From Poriferisodalis sp965198245 (lineage in GTDB: Bacteria; Actinomycetota; Acidimicrobiia; Acidimicrobiales; Poriferisodalaceae): a DNA stretch of 64,000 nucleotides. Made by a program: the position numbers and the translations under genes. This document shows positions 8,080 to 17,164 of this stretch, piece by piece; position 1 is the stretch's first letter, and each line of letters opens with the position of its first letter. The notes under the pieces were generated by a model. That model searched no databases. It was not told where the DNA came from and saw only the letters and a list, made by a program, of their open reading frames with translations. The DNA lies in assembly GCF_965198245.1 (NCBI RefSeq), contig NZ_OZ240249.1, positions 4,030,001-4,094,000 of the forward strand. Reading direction: 5' to 3'.

Positions 8080-8278
8080 ATCAGCAGACTCTCGCCGGGT
8101 GTACGTCACGGGTCAAGCTAGTCTTCGCCAACCGCGAAGCGAAAAGGATCTTAGACTGCCGCGACTCTATTGGTGAACGTGTCGTCACCTGTGTATGTGT
8201 CAAACGTCAGGCCAGACTCCGCGCAACCAATACCGACGGATTAGTGGGCTTCCCCCCAAATTGTGGAGGGTTGGTCAG

Positions 8279-8395
8279 TCAGTATTGGCTTTTTCGTAGT
8301 CGATGGGGCTGGTCATGTTGAGGGTGCTGTGGAGCCGTCGGGTGTTGTGCCAGTCGGTGATCCATTTGGCGATGTCGCGGCGGGTCTGAACTTCG
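8279..8395 (-). pseudogene. IS3-family transposase C-terminal remnant
   Basis: On the reverse strand these bases encode a tail ending in a TGA at 8279-8281, with the segments RRDIAKWITDWHNTRRLHST and LNMTSPIDYEKANTD. WxxxWxNxxRxHSxLxxxSPxxYE is the conserved end of IS3-family OrfB integrases. The rest is absent. The fragment is cut by the ISL3 element, and on the far side (from 9746) only a short stretch of possible continuation is open. Confidence 0.8.
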
Positions 8396-9745
8396 GGCTC
8401 TTCGCGATTTTTTGGGATGACGGTGGGTTGAGGGTCCTTGGGCAGGGGTCGAGGCCCTGCTGGGATCGGTGTTTGCAGACGCCGTACCCTGGAGGGTCTC
8501 GATGGCGAGAGATGTTGTGTGGGTGCGGCTGTGGCTGGCGCAGGTGGGGGTGCTGGGGGTGTTGGTCGACTTGCCCGAGCGGCTGGCGGTGGGGGTCGTC
8601 TCGACAGTGCTGGGTGCGAAGTGCCCGCGCTGCGCGACGCCGAGCGGGCGGGTGCATGACCGCCGCGACAACAAGGTGCGCGATCTGGAGGTGTCGGGTC
8701 GGCCGGTGACGCTGGTGTGGCAGCGGCGGCGGCTGGTGTGGGGGCCGTGCGGCGGTCGGTTCTGCGAGGACCGCCCGGCGTTCGAGGGCCGTCTCACGGC
8801 CCGGCTGGCCCGTCGTGTGGTCCAGGACGCGCGGGCGATGACGGTCAACGCGGCGGCCCGCCGCCGCCGGCTGGGCTGGGGTCTGGTCAATGCGCTGGTG
8901 GTCGTCTATGCGGGGCTGGTCGCGGACCGCCGGCGGCGGCGGAGATGCCGGCTGCTTTTGGTGGAGGGGACCTCGATCCGCCGTGGGCACCGGTACGTGA
9001 CGGTGCTCGTGAACGGCGACACCGGCGAGGTGCTCGCGATGGTGCCCCACCGCAACGCCCAGGCGCTGTCGGGGTTCCTGGCCTCCCAGGGGCACAGATG
9101 GTGCAAGGGCGTGAAGGTCGTGGTGTCCGACGGCTCGAAGCCATACAAGGCAGCAATCGAACGGCGGCTCGGCCACGCCCGCCACGTGCTGGACCGGTAC
9201 CGGGTCATCAGATGGTTCGCAGCGGGGCTGACCGCGGTGCGCCGCGACGTCCAGCGCCGCCCCGAGGGCTCCAAGCCGGCGTTCGACCCCGAAGTGTTCC
9301 GGGCACGGTTCTTGCTCATGGGCCGCCCCGACACGCTCGACGCCGCCGAGCGAGCACGCCTCGACGGCCTCTTCGCCGCCCACCCGAGGCTCAAGGCTGC
9401 ATGGGCAGCGCTCGGCGAGCTGCACGGCCTCTACCTCGCCAAGGACCGAAAAGGCGCCCTCGAAGCGCTCGACCGGTTCGCGGACATCTACCGCACCGGC
9501 CAGATACCCGAGTTCAGCGACATCGTCGACACGTTCCTCGCCTGGCACGAGGAAATCCTCGACTGGCACCGAGCCCGACGGCCCCCCAACGGCCGAATCG
9601 ACCGGACCGACAACCTGCTGCAGGTCCTGCGCCGCAAAGCCCACCGATTCACCAACTACGCCAACTTCGAAGCCCGCGGCATCCTCATCACACAGCCTGA
9701 CAACACCGAGCCCAGCAGCCCGATCCCACAAAACCGCGAAGGCTC
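8396..9745 (+). mobile_element. ISL3-family insertion sequence (about 1,350 bp)
   Basis: The ends form imperfect inverted repeats of about 23 bp: 8396-8418 starts GGCTCTTCGCG and the complement of 9723-9745 starts GAGCCTTCGCG, with 18 of 23 positions matching. The 8-base sequence GAACTTCG occurs directly outside both ends (8388-8395 and 9746-9753), an 8-bp target duplication as expected for ISL3 elements. The element landed in an older IS3 transposase remnant, a few dozen bases beyond the hsdR stop codon. Confidence 0.9.
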
Positions 9746-9809
9746 GAACTTCGGAGCCGTGTTCGCATGTGGCGCTGACCAGGACTGTTGGAGTCAGCGA
9801 CTCGACTGA
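8502..9809 (+). CDS. ISL3-family transposase
   Basis: This 435-residue DDE-type transposase is encoded by the ISL3 element. The N-terminal zinc-binding region (CPRC...KVRDLEVSGRPVTL) is followed by the catalytic core with KVVVSDGSKPYKAAI and HVLDRYRVIRWF. The C-terminal signature is NLLQVLRRKAHRFTNYANFEARGIL. The ATG at 8502 is chosen because GGAGGG lies 6 bp upstream. The frame has no stop inside the element: it reads through the right inverted repeat and ends 64 bases outside it, adding about 21 foreign residues and overlapping the hsdR 3' end. The core appears intact, so the element may still be active. Confidence 0.9.
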   Translation: MARDVVWVRLWLAQVGVLGVLVDLPERLAVGVVSTVLGAKCPRCATPSGRVHDRRDNKVRDLEVSGRPVTLVWQRRRLVWGPCGGRFCEDRPAFEGRLTARLARRVVQDARAMTVNAAARRRRLGWGLVNALVVVYAGLVADRRRRRRCRLLLVEGTSIRRGHRYVTVLVNGDTGEVLAMVPHRNAQALSGFLASQGHRWCKGVKVVVSDGSKPYKAAIERRLGHARHVLDRYRVIRWFAAGLTAVRRDVQRRPEGSKPAFDPEVFRARFLLMGRPDTLDAAERARLDGLFAAHPRLKAAWAALGELHGLYLAKDRKGALEALDRFADIYRTGQIPEFSDIVDTFLAWHEEILDWHRARRPPNGRIDRTDNLLQVLRRKAHRFTNYANFEARGILITQPDNTEPSSPIPQNREGSNFGAVFACGADQDCWSQRLD

Positions 9810-12800
9810 CTTTGCCCGCCAAAGCGGTCGGTGAGGGAGTCATCAATCTCGCCGGCGGAGATTGCACGGGTTGAATTGTTGCGACGCTGGTAGAGGGTGT
9901 CGGCGCCGTTCGGGTTCTTGACCCAGATGGGGCGGGAGCTGGCGGGGATGTCGATGCGGCAGATATCGTGGCCGTTGATGCGGTCGATGCGGATGTCGAG
10001 GCGGCTGGCGCCGGTGTGGCCGAGAGTGGTTTCGAACAGAGTGTCGAGCCAGTTCACGTAGCCGTCGGCGTCGGCCGGTCTCACCTGGGCGTAGTCGTTG
10101 TCGAGGCCGACGGGTTCTCGGTTGTCGGTCACGCCGATCAGCAGGGTGCCGCCGCGGTCGTTCAGCATTCCGGCGACCGTCTTCACGATGACTTGCTCCA
10201 TCGCTGTATCCCGGCGCTGCTCGCGCACGTTCCAGCGAGCGGTCTGCTTGTACTCGACCGTTCGGGTTTCGTCGTCGATCAGAAGCTCTTCGGTGGGGCA
10301 GGCCCAGGTCGCACTCGCGCCGAAGACGGTTTCCACGAGGCGGGCGAACAGCTCGGGGTCGGCGCGGACCTGGGTCAGGAGATCGTCTGTGACCTCCTCG
10401 GCCCTGGTCGGCAGTGTCGCGACAGCCATCCCCGCGTCGGCAGCAGCACCGGGAGTGTCGTAGACGCTACCGCCATCGTCGAAGTAGCTGGCGTAGATGT
10501 GGCCGTAGACGGCATCGACCTTCTGGTCGAAGAGTTCCGGACCGTAGATGTCGGGCAGCTCGGCGTCGAGGACGGTGCCGACTGCGACCCGCACAGCCGA
10601 GCGAGTTTGCTGACGGCGCTTCCAGTCGAGAACCAGCTTCTCCTCAATGTGCTCCAACAGCTTCGTCGCCGCGGCCTTCACCTTCATCGCCTCGGTGGCG
10701 TTCAACTCCGGCTCGGGCTTGGTGAGCAGATCAAGAATCGCTAGCTCGGCCTCACTTGCGTCTTCGCGAACCGCACGCTGTTCTTCTTCGGTCAGCTCGT
10801 CGTTGATGGCCTTGAGCCGGCGGAGGAACTCCTCCAGATTGTGGGCGCCGGCGTTGTACTCCTCGATCAGCCGGCGGAACCGCTCGGCCAACTCCAGCCG
10901 GGTCGGGTTCTTGCGCACCGCTTCGTCAAGCCGCTGCTCAAGATCCTTCTCGATCGCCTTGGCCGCAGTGCGCTTGTTGGCGGCGAAGCGCAGGGCGAGC
11001 TGTTCGAAGTTGAGCTGGTTGAGATCGATCAGCGGATCGGCCCCACCGGCGCTGCGGATGATGTACTCCCTGGCCCCCACCGACCGGTCCAGCAGTTCCG
11101 ACACTGAGTCCATCACGCCGCGGATGTCAGGCGACTCCGACGACGACTCGATCTTCGACGCCATCGACCGGATCACCGCCACCCGGTGGGTGACGGCCAT
11201 TGCCGCAGGATCCGGCAGCAGCGCCTTGAAGGTCTTGCGGACCTGGCGGGCCAACGACACGTACCGGCGGCGAGTCTGCTCGTCGATCAGCAGCGACTCG
11301 ACGGCCGCCTTCTGCAGGGCGATGAACTCGAAGCCCCGAGCGCCCTCCATGTCGTCGAGGTCAATGTCATGGGCCTCGGAGAACTCGGCGGCCTCCGCAA
11401 GCGCTGCGTTTAACTCATCGACCAAGTCGTCCTTGGGCCGGATCGGCGAATCGACGCCCGAGCCGGTGCGGTCGGCGCCGTAGATGGCGAGGGCCTTCTC
11501 GAGGTTCCGAAACACGCCCACGTAGTCGACGATGAGGCCGTTGTCCTTGTCGGGAAACACCCGGTTGGCCCGGGCGATGGTCTGCATCAGCGTGTGGTTG
11601 CGCATCGGCTTGTCGAGGTAGACCGACGACGTCGACGGCGAATCGAACCCGGTCAGCCACATGGCGCACACGAACACGAGACGGAATGGGTCGTCGGGGT
11701 CCTTGAACTTCGAGTCGAGGTCTTCGTCCACCATCCGCTTGCGGTGTTTGGCGATGTTGAGCCCGGCGTCGGCCATGTGGGCCACTTCGTTCTGGGCCTG
11801 CGACACCACCACAGCCATGTCGGTCGAGCGCATGAACTCGATGAGCAACTCCAGATGCGGGCGCTCCAACTCGGCGGTGTCCGCCAGTCGGTCCTCGAGC
11901 TCGGCCAGATAGCGGGCCCATTCGGCTTCGACCAGGTCGTACATCCGCACGGCGGTGGCCTTGTCGATGGCCACGTACATGGCCTTGCCCCGAAAGCCCC
12001 GGTTGACGAAGTGATGGACCAGGTCCGCGGCAATCTCACGGAGCCGCTGCGGACGCGTGATCAGCTCGTACTGCTGTGAGAACCGTCGCGCAACCGCCCG
12101 CTCCTGTGCCTCGTCCAACTCGGCCGCCTCGAGCAGGTCTTCGAGGTCATCGTCGAAGTCATCGTTGGTGAGCTGCAGCTCGGGGATGCGGTTCTCGTAG
12201 TAGAGCGGAACCGTGGCGCCGTCGGAGATCGAGTCCCGGAAGTTGTAGATCGACACGTAGTCGCCGAACACCCGACGGGTCTGCTCTTCCTCGCCGGCGA
12301 TGAGCGGGGTACCGGTGAACCCCAGGAACGAGGCGTTGGGCAACGCCAGGCGCATGTTGGCGGCCAGCGTGTCGTACTGGGAGCGGTGGGCCTCGTCGGT
12401 GATCACCACGATGTCGTCGCGCTCAGACAGCACCGGCATCGGCTGGCCCTTCTCCGGCGGGATGAACTTGTGGATCAGCGTGAACACGTACCGGTGGTCC
12501 TGTGCCAACAGCCCGCGCAGATGGGCCGACGTCTCGGCGTGGACCTCTTGGCCGGTGGTGATCACTCCGGAATCGGCGAACTGCTCGTACAGCTGCTCGT
12601 CGAGCTCCTTGCGGTCGGTCACCAAGACGAACGTCCAGTTGCCGGGCTCCTTGCGCAGCACTTTCTGGGTGAACCACAGCATCGACAGCGACTTGCCCGA
12701 ACCCTGGGTGTGCCAGAACACCCCGAGCCGGCCCTCCCGCTGCTTCAGCTCTCGCAGCGCCTCCAACGAGTTGTTCACTCCGAGGAATTGGTGGTTCTTG

Positions 12801-13603
12801 GCGAACGCCTTGACGAGGCCTCCAGGGCGCTCGGTGAAGGCGACGAAGTTCTCGGCCAAGTCGAGCAGCCGGTGCGGTTCGCATGTGCCTCTCAGCGCAG
12901 TCTCCAACGAGACGACGCCTTGCTCGCCCTCGGAGTTGATCTTCTTCCACTCGGCGAAGTTGGCCCAAGGCGCGAACGTGGAGCCGACTCTTGTCTCGGC
13001 ACCATTGGAGAGGATGACGAAGGCGTTGAACCAGAACAGATGCGGGACGGTGTCGCGGTAGTCGCGAAGGTTGGCGTCGAAAGCGTCGCGGACGTTCTTG
13101 TGCGAAGCCTTGAGCTCGATGAACACCAGCGGGATGCCGTTGACGAACAGGACCACGTCGGCACGCCGCTTGTACATGTCGCCGATGATCCAGAACTGCG
13201 AGACCGCGAGCCAGTCGTTCTCGTCGGCTAGGTTCCAGTCAATGAACCGGACCTTGACTGTCTGGCGCTTGCCACCGCTGTCGGTCGTCTCGACCTTGGC
13301 GCCCTCGTGCAGCAAGTCGTAGACCTCGCGGTTCGCCCGTACCCGATCCATCGCCGACCGATCCTCGACCAGCTTCTCCGCAGCCTCATCAAGCACCGCA
13401 ACCGGCAGACCGGGGTTCAGGTTGCGCAGCGAGTCTCGGAGCCGATGACCGAGGACTGGCTCCGATTGGGCATCGCGGCCGAGGGTGCCTGTCGGGCCCA
13501 AAGTCTCCTCAAACCCCGACGCCACCTCCCAGCCCAACTGCGACAGCAGCTGCAGAGCTGGCTGCTCAACCAGCTCATCCTCGGTCAGACGCCCCGCGCT
13601 CAC
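9794..13603 (-). CDS. hsdR: Type I restriction enzyme R subunit with C-terminal AlbA_2-like domain
   Basis: This 1,269-residue HsdR is the translocase and nuclease of a type I restriction-modification complex. The N-terminal nuclease domain has ADVVLFVNGIPLVFIELKAS (D...ExK, about residues 145-165). The SF2 motor has Walker A HTQGSGKSLSM (about 295), DEAHRSQYD (about 390) and GFTGTPL, and the helical region extends to about 1050. From about 1105 onward a further 165 residues resemble the Schlafen AlbA_2 domain: TRTVEYKQTARWN, VAGMLNDRGGTLLIGVTDN. Usual HsdR proteins end before this. The start overlaps the hsdS stop by 4 bp. The stop lies 41 bp from the ISL3 target duplication, so the extension could be native or a product of rearrangement, but the frame is continuous. 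Confidence 0.93.
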   Translation of the reverse strand: MSAGRLTEDELVEQPALQLLSQLGWEVASGFEETLGPTGTLGRDAQSEPVLGHRLRDSLRNLNPGLPVAVLDEAAEKLVEDRSAMDRVRANREVYDLLHEGAKVETTDSGGKRQTVKVRFIDWNLADENDWLAVSQFWIIGDMYKRRADVVLFVNGIPLVFIELKASHKNVRDAFDANLRDYRDTVPHLFWFNAFVILSNGAETRVGSTFAPWANFAEWKKINSEGEQGVVSLETALRGTCEPHRLLDLAENFVAFTERPGGLVKAFAKNHQFLGVNNSLEALRELKQREGRLGVFWHTQGSGKSLSMLWFTQKVLRKEPGNWTFVLVTDRKELDEQLYEQFADSGVITTGQEVHAETSAHLRGLLAQDHRYVFTLIHKFIPPEKGQPMPVLSERDDIVVITDEAHRSQYDTLAANMRLALPNASFLGFTGTPLIAGEEEQTRRVFGDYVSIYNFRDSISDGATVPLYYENRIPELQLTNDDFDDDLEDLLEAAELDEAQERAVARRFSQQYELITRPQRLREIAADLVHHFVNRGFRGKAMYVAIDKATAVRMYDLVEAEWARYLAELEDRLADTAELERPHLELLIEFMRSTDMAVVVSQAQNEVAHMADAGLNIAKHRKRMVDEDLDSKFKDPDDPFRLVFVCAMWLTGFDSPSTSSVYLDKPMRNHTLMQTIARANRVFPDKDNGLIVDYVGVFRNLEKALAIYGADRTGSGVDSPIRPKDDLVDELNAALAEAAEFSEAHDIDLDDMEGARGFEFIALQKAAVESLLIDEQTRRRYVSLARQVRKTFKALLPDPAAMAVTHRVAVIRSMASKIESSSESPDIRGVMDSVSELLDRSVGAREYIIRSAGGADPLIDLNQLNFEQLALRFAANKRTAAKAIEKDLEQRLDEAVRKNPTRLELAERFRRLIEEYNAGAHNLEEFLRRLKAINDELTEEEQRAVREDASEAELAILDLLTKPEPELNATEAMKVKAAATKLLEHIEEKLVLDWKRRQQTRSAVRVAVGTVLDAELPDIYGPELFDQKVDAVYGHIYASYFDDGGSVYDTPGAAADAGMAVATLPTRAEEVTDDLLTQVRADPELFARLVETVFGASATWACPTEELLIDDETRTVEYKQTARWNVREQRRDTAMEQVIVKTVAGMLNDRGGTLLIGVTDNREPVGLDNDYAQVRPADADGYVNWLDTLFETTLGHTGASRLDIRIDRINGHDICRIDIPASSRPIWVKNPNGADTLYQRRNNSTRAISAGEIDDSLTDRFGGQSQSSR

Positions 13604-14877
13604 ACCCCCAACGCCTCCAACTTCAGGACAAGCTCCGACACGTCGAGCTCACCCGTGACGAGGCGCGGAAGCAGTAGATCTCGAACGTCTCGCAGAACTT
13701 CGATCTGTTGGATGAGATTATCGGCAAGCCTCAACATCGGCTCTACTTGTCGTGTGAATAGCTGCATCACCTCTTCGGGTGGTTGCACTACGACCATGTT
13801 CATGACATCAGTGGGTTTCACGCGCTGATGACTTGTCGAGGTTCCTCCCGCCGTCGTTGCCAATCGAGTTGCGAAGTCGGTAGAAGTGACGAGTCCATGC
13901 ACATAGGCGAGCGTCCATCTGGCGGGCTCCACTAGCACGAGAAACTCTGTCGACGCGACAGCGCGTCGAACGAGGGCTGAACGATCCACGCGCCAAACTC
14001 TTGGAAATCGCGGATTGAGCTTGGAGACCATCACGCTCTCGCCCAATAAGAGGTACTTGCCGCTTCTTATCTCCGCGCCGGACTCAACCGAAGGAAACCT
14101 TCGATCATCAAATGCCGGAATCGAATAATGGTCAAACTCCTCGTCCGGATACTCGAACGGACGAATATTAAGCCGCTGTAGATCGATTTCCTCGCCTAGA
14201 CAGGTTTGACCCCAGCCATTGGGGATTAGGCCGAGGTCGGAGTCGACTAACTCAACATCCTCATGGTCAGGGAACCGAAAGTGCACGAACCACTCCCGAT
14301 ACAGCAATCGAGCCATCTCCTCCAAGATTTCAATCCGCCGCCGATTGTTCTCGATCAGATCATCCATCGGACGGAGAAGGCCAGATATGGAGTCCTGAAT
14401 ACCACGTGGCGGGAGCCCGAATGAGAAGTCACGAATCTGTGTTGGACTTATGTGCGGAACGTTTACTCCCGTAACAATCGGTCGCACGTACGCTTCGAAT
14501 TGAGGACTTCCAATCATGTACCTGAGGTAGTGCTGACTAAGCGGCCCAGTCGCACGCAGCCGCGCGACTCGCTGAACCAACAGCATCGGCAGATCCGGCT
14601 CACGGACAACCGACCATTTGAGTCCCGCTTCGATCCATGGGCGATCCATCGCCAGCACGATGTCGTTCGCGGCAAGCTCAAATTTGCAGTGCTCGGCAGC
14701 CCTCGACCGGGGCCACCGTCGCTCCCGATCCCACTTCAAGCATCCCTGACCGATATTCGCCCCTCGCAATAGCTTGATGTCATCGGCCTCCTCGGTGAAG
14801 TCTCGGCTCTTGAATGCATAGCCAGCCAGAAGGTCGATGTGATCACCAAGCTTTGCGAACGGCCAGCAATTTGTCAT
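13600..14877 (-). CDS. hsdS: Type I restriction-modification specificity subunit
   Basis: This 425-residue HsdS recognises the bipartite DNA target and joins the two HsdM subunits. The two target-recognition domains lie at about residues 5-160 and 215-385. The conserved helices follow each: SGLLRPMDDLIENNRRRIEILEEMARLLY (about 165-195) and VEPMLRLADNLIQQIEVLRDVRDLLLPRL (about 385-410). Both target domains appear full length. The gene overlaps hsdM and hsdR by 4 bp on each side, so the order hsdM-hsdS-hsdR is one translationally coupled operon. The nucleotide composition is more AT-rich than in hsdM and hsdR, typical of exchangeable specificity genes. The DNA sequence recognised cannot be predicted. 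Confidence 0.93.
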   Translation of the reverse strand: MTNCWPFAKLGDHIDLLAGYAFKSRDFTEEADDIKLLRGANIGQGCLKWDRERRWPRSRAAEHCKFELAANDIVLAMDRPWIEAGLKWSVVREPDLPMLLVQRVARLRATGPLSQHYLRYMIGSPQFEAYVRPIVTGVNVPHISPTQIRDFSFGLPPRGIQDSISGLLRPMDDLIENNRRRIEILEEMARLLYREWFVHFRFPDHEDVELVDSDLGLIPNGWGQTCLGEEIDLQRLNIRPFEYPDEEFDHYSIPAFDDRRFPSVESGAEIRSGKYLLLGESVMVSKLNPRFPRVWRVDRSALVRRAVASTEFLVLVEPARWTLAYVHGLVTSTDFATRLATTAGGTSTSHQRVKPTDVMNMVVVQPPEEVMQLFTRQVEPMLRLADNLIQQIEVLRDVRDLLLPRLVTGELDVSELVLKLEALGV

Positions 14878-16427
14878 GAGCCAGTGCGGGCCGTAGTGAG
14901 GCTGCGACCGACCTGTCTTGTCAACTCGCTCGACCGCTCAGCAAGAGCCTGAAACTCTTCGGTCAGCTCTTCCAACCGCTCGCGAAAACTGGAGCCGACA
15001 GCCTGGGTGGCTTCGTAGCCCACGTAACGCCCTGGGTTCAGGCTCCACACATGCTCGGCGATCTGATCGGAGCTTACGACCGCACAGAGACCCAGTACGT
15101 CCTCGTACATCCCCTTGGGGAGCACGGCGTTAAGCAATTTCTCGCTTCCTGCGTCGAACTCAGGCTTCTTGCCCCGCCAGAGCCGAACGATGTTGGCGAG
15201 GAACTCAACTTGTTGTGGCGTCCAGTCTCGGTGGGCTCGGTCGATCTGGTTATAGATCTCGCGGGCATCGATGAAGAGCACCTGGTCGGCTCGGTCGGTG
15301 CTTCTTTTTCCGCGGTCGAGGAACCACAGGGTCACCGGAAGGGTGACGGTGTAGAACATGTTTGTCCCGACGGCGACGATCACGTCCACGCTGCGGTCCT
15401 CGACAAGCTTGCGACGGATCTCGAGTTCGCTGCCGCGGGCGTCTGACGCTGAGTTGGCCATGACGAACCCAGTCCGCCCGGTGTCGTTGAGAGCGGAGTA
15501 GAACGTCTGGATCCACAGGTAGTTGCCGTTGTCGGGCTTCGGCAAGCCGAACGGGAACCGCGGATCGTCTTCGAGCTTGGTCTTATCGATCTTGTTCACG
15601 TTGAACGGCGGGTTCGCCATGACGAAGTCAAACTTGCCAACCGAATCGTGGAGGTCCTCGTAGTAGGTGTTGCCTTCTCGTATGTCGCCGTCGAGCCCGT
15701 GCACGGCGAGGTTCATCTTGGCTAGGCGGACGGTGTCGCCAATCTTCTCCTGACCGTAGATCGACAATTCTTGGCCGGGATCGTGACGGTGACGTTCGAC
15801 GAAGTGAGCAGATTGCACGAACATGCCGCCTGAGCCACAGGCAGGGTCGTAGATCTTGCCGTGGAATGGTTCCAGGATCTCCACGATGAGCCGCACGATC
15901 GAGGTCGGCGTGAAGAACTCGCCGCCCTTCTGACCTTCAGAGAAAGCGAAGTTGCCGAGGAAGTACTCGTAGATCAACCCGAACCCGTCACCCTCGATCG
16001 CCTTTGGCAGTGTTTTCAGCAGCCGCAGGAGCTCGCCCAGAATGTCGTCGGGGATGCGGGAGTAGTCCTTCGGCAGGACAGCTTGGAGAGCTGGATTGAA
16101 GATTTCGATGCCGCCCATGGCTTGGTTGATCGCCTTGCCGATGTCGGCGCCCTCTGGCAGATCGAGCAGGGTCTCGAACCGGGATTCCATGGGGAGATAC
16201 AAAGCCCCTGCGGCTTGATAGTCCTCGGGCCCGGTCGGACGACGGTCGGAGCCCGGCCCCACCGCATCAGCTGCCTGGGCGAATCGCTGGTCGGCGTACC
16301 TCAAAAAGATCAGCCCCAGCACTGGCGAGGCGTACTCCGACGCCTTCAGCCCGGAGTTGGCCCGCAACTGGTCCGCCGTCTCCCAGAGCTTGCGCTGCAG
16401 TTCACCAAGATCTGTCGCCACGCTCAT
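14874..16427 (-). CDS. hsdM: Type I restriction-modification DNA methyltransferase subunit
   Basis: This roughly 517-residue N6-adenine methyltransferase has an N-terminal HsdM helical domain (DLGELQRKLWETADQLR...SVLGLIFLRYADQRF-type segment). The SAM-binding motif DPACGSGGMFVQS lies at about residue 200 and the catalytic motif NPPF (VMANPPFNVNK) at about 275. It methylates host DNA so that HsdR does not cut it. Translation may begin at the ATG at 16427, which directly abuts AAGG, or at the GTG at 16421, which has better spacing. Any start near 16547 would add non-conserved sequence. It is the first gene of the hsd operon and lies 92 bp downstream of the PIN-domain gene on the same strand. 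Confidence 0.94.
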   Translation of the reverse strand: MSVATDLGELQRKLWETADQLRANSGLKASEYASPVLGLIFLRYADQRFAQAADAVGPGSDRRPTGPEDYQAAGALYLPMESRFETLLDLPEGADIGKAINQAMGGIEIFNPALQAVLPKDYSRIPDDILGELLRLLKTLPKAIEGDGFGLIYEYFLGNFAFSEGQKGGEFFTPTSIVRLIVEILEPFHGKIYDPACGSGGMFVQSAHFVERHRHDPGQELSIYGQEKIGDTVRLAKMNLAVHGLDGDIREGNTYYEDLHDSVGKFDFVMANPPFNVNKIDKTKLEDDPRFPFGLPKPDNGNYLWIQTFYSALNDTGRTGFVMANSASDARGSELEIRRKLVEDRSVDVIVAVGTNMFYTVTLPVTLWFLDRGKRSTDRADQVLFIDAREIYNQIDRAHRDWTPQQVEFLANIVRLWRGKKPEFDAGSEKLLNAVLPKGMYEDVLGLCAVVSSDQIAEHVWSLNPGRYVGYEATQAVGSSFRERLEELTEEFQALAERSSELTRQVGRSLTTARTGS

Positions 16428-16519
16428 CCTTTCGCAGGAACGCCCCATTGTGGCCGTCACGGCAAGTCCACGTCGCGACGACGTCGCAGGGGCTCGTAGC
16501 GAGCGCCACGACGAGGCGA

Positions 16520-17164
16520 TCAGTCGAACAACTGACCGGTGTCCCAAAATCCGAGCGAACGCATCTCGCCGTGGAGCCGACTCGCGTCCTCGCGTGTGAC
16601 GCGGCCTTCGTTCGCAGCGCGTTTGAGCAGCTTGCGGATGCGTTCGTAGGGATAATCCCGAGCACCGTGCAGTCGGTCGAGCACCTTGAGAGCATCAGCA
16701 TCGTCCGTCGCGATTGTCCACCCACGTTGATACGAGATCGCGACGCACGCCGCCTCGCCGGGCCCCAGCGCGACCTTGAGTCCGTAGGTGGCAACTTCAC
16801 TGCTCTGGAGACGTGCGGCCAGCGATCGTTCATCCGAGGTCATCGATACGGGTACGAGATCGCCGTCGTCGTAGAGATCATCGACACGTTTGATCCTGGT
16901 GAACGACTCGATCTCGTGGTCTACGGCTTCTTCTTCTTCGGCGTACGCTGCCCCGCTCTCGTAGTGCCTCACCGACTGCCGCATTTCCGACAAGAACTCC
17001 GACCTTGGCACCGTTCCCGCCTGAGGCGTCCGATCATCTGGGTCGTAGACCGCCAAGGGAACTTGGAGCGGTTTGCCGAGGAGTTCCCCTAGGAGCCTTT
17101 CCTGCCCGACGAGCAGGAAATACATCAGCACCACGGTGTCGATGATGTGCGAGTTCTCAGACAA
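16520..17164 (-). CDS. PIN-domain protein, probable toxin partner of the ImmA/IrrE gene
   Basis: Read from the TTG at 17164, this 214-residue protein begins SENSHIIDTVVLMYFLLVGQ, with an Asp at the end of the first strand as in PIN nucleases. Its second half has GPGEAACVAISYQRGWTIATDDADALKVLDRL, supplying the conserved Glu and paired Asp residues that bind metal. It is therefore a likely RNase of the PIN superfamily. The TTG overlaps the stop of the upstream XRE-ImmA/IrrE gene (TTGTCTGA), so the two are translationally coupled, which resembles a toxin-antitoxin or sensor-effector unit. An alternative ATG lies inside the first strand. The start is moderately sure and the fold is reasonably sure. 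Confidence 0.7.
   Translation of the reverse strand: MSENSHIIDTVVLMYFLLVGQERLLGELLGKPLQVPLAVYDPDDRTPQAGTVPRSEFLSEMRQSVRHYESGAAYAEEEEAVDHEIESFTRIKRVDDLYDDGDLVPVSMTSDERSLAARLQSSEVATYGLKVALGPGEAACVAISYQRGWTIATDDADALKVLDRLHGARDYPYERIRKLLKRAANEGRVTREDASRLHGEMRSLGFWDTGQLFD

Noticed and set aside
8080..8278. RNA gene between the TIR gene and the IS3 remnant
   Set aside because: No cloverleaf, conserved tRNA T-loop or strong terminator hairpin could be drawn by eye.
8313..9731. 472-codon open frame antisense to the ISL3 transposase
   Set aside because: Its product is Pro/His/Arg-rich low-complexity sequence. The opposite strand encodes a clear transposase with conserved motifs, so this is a high-GC shadow frame.
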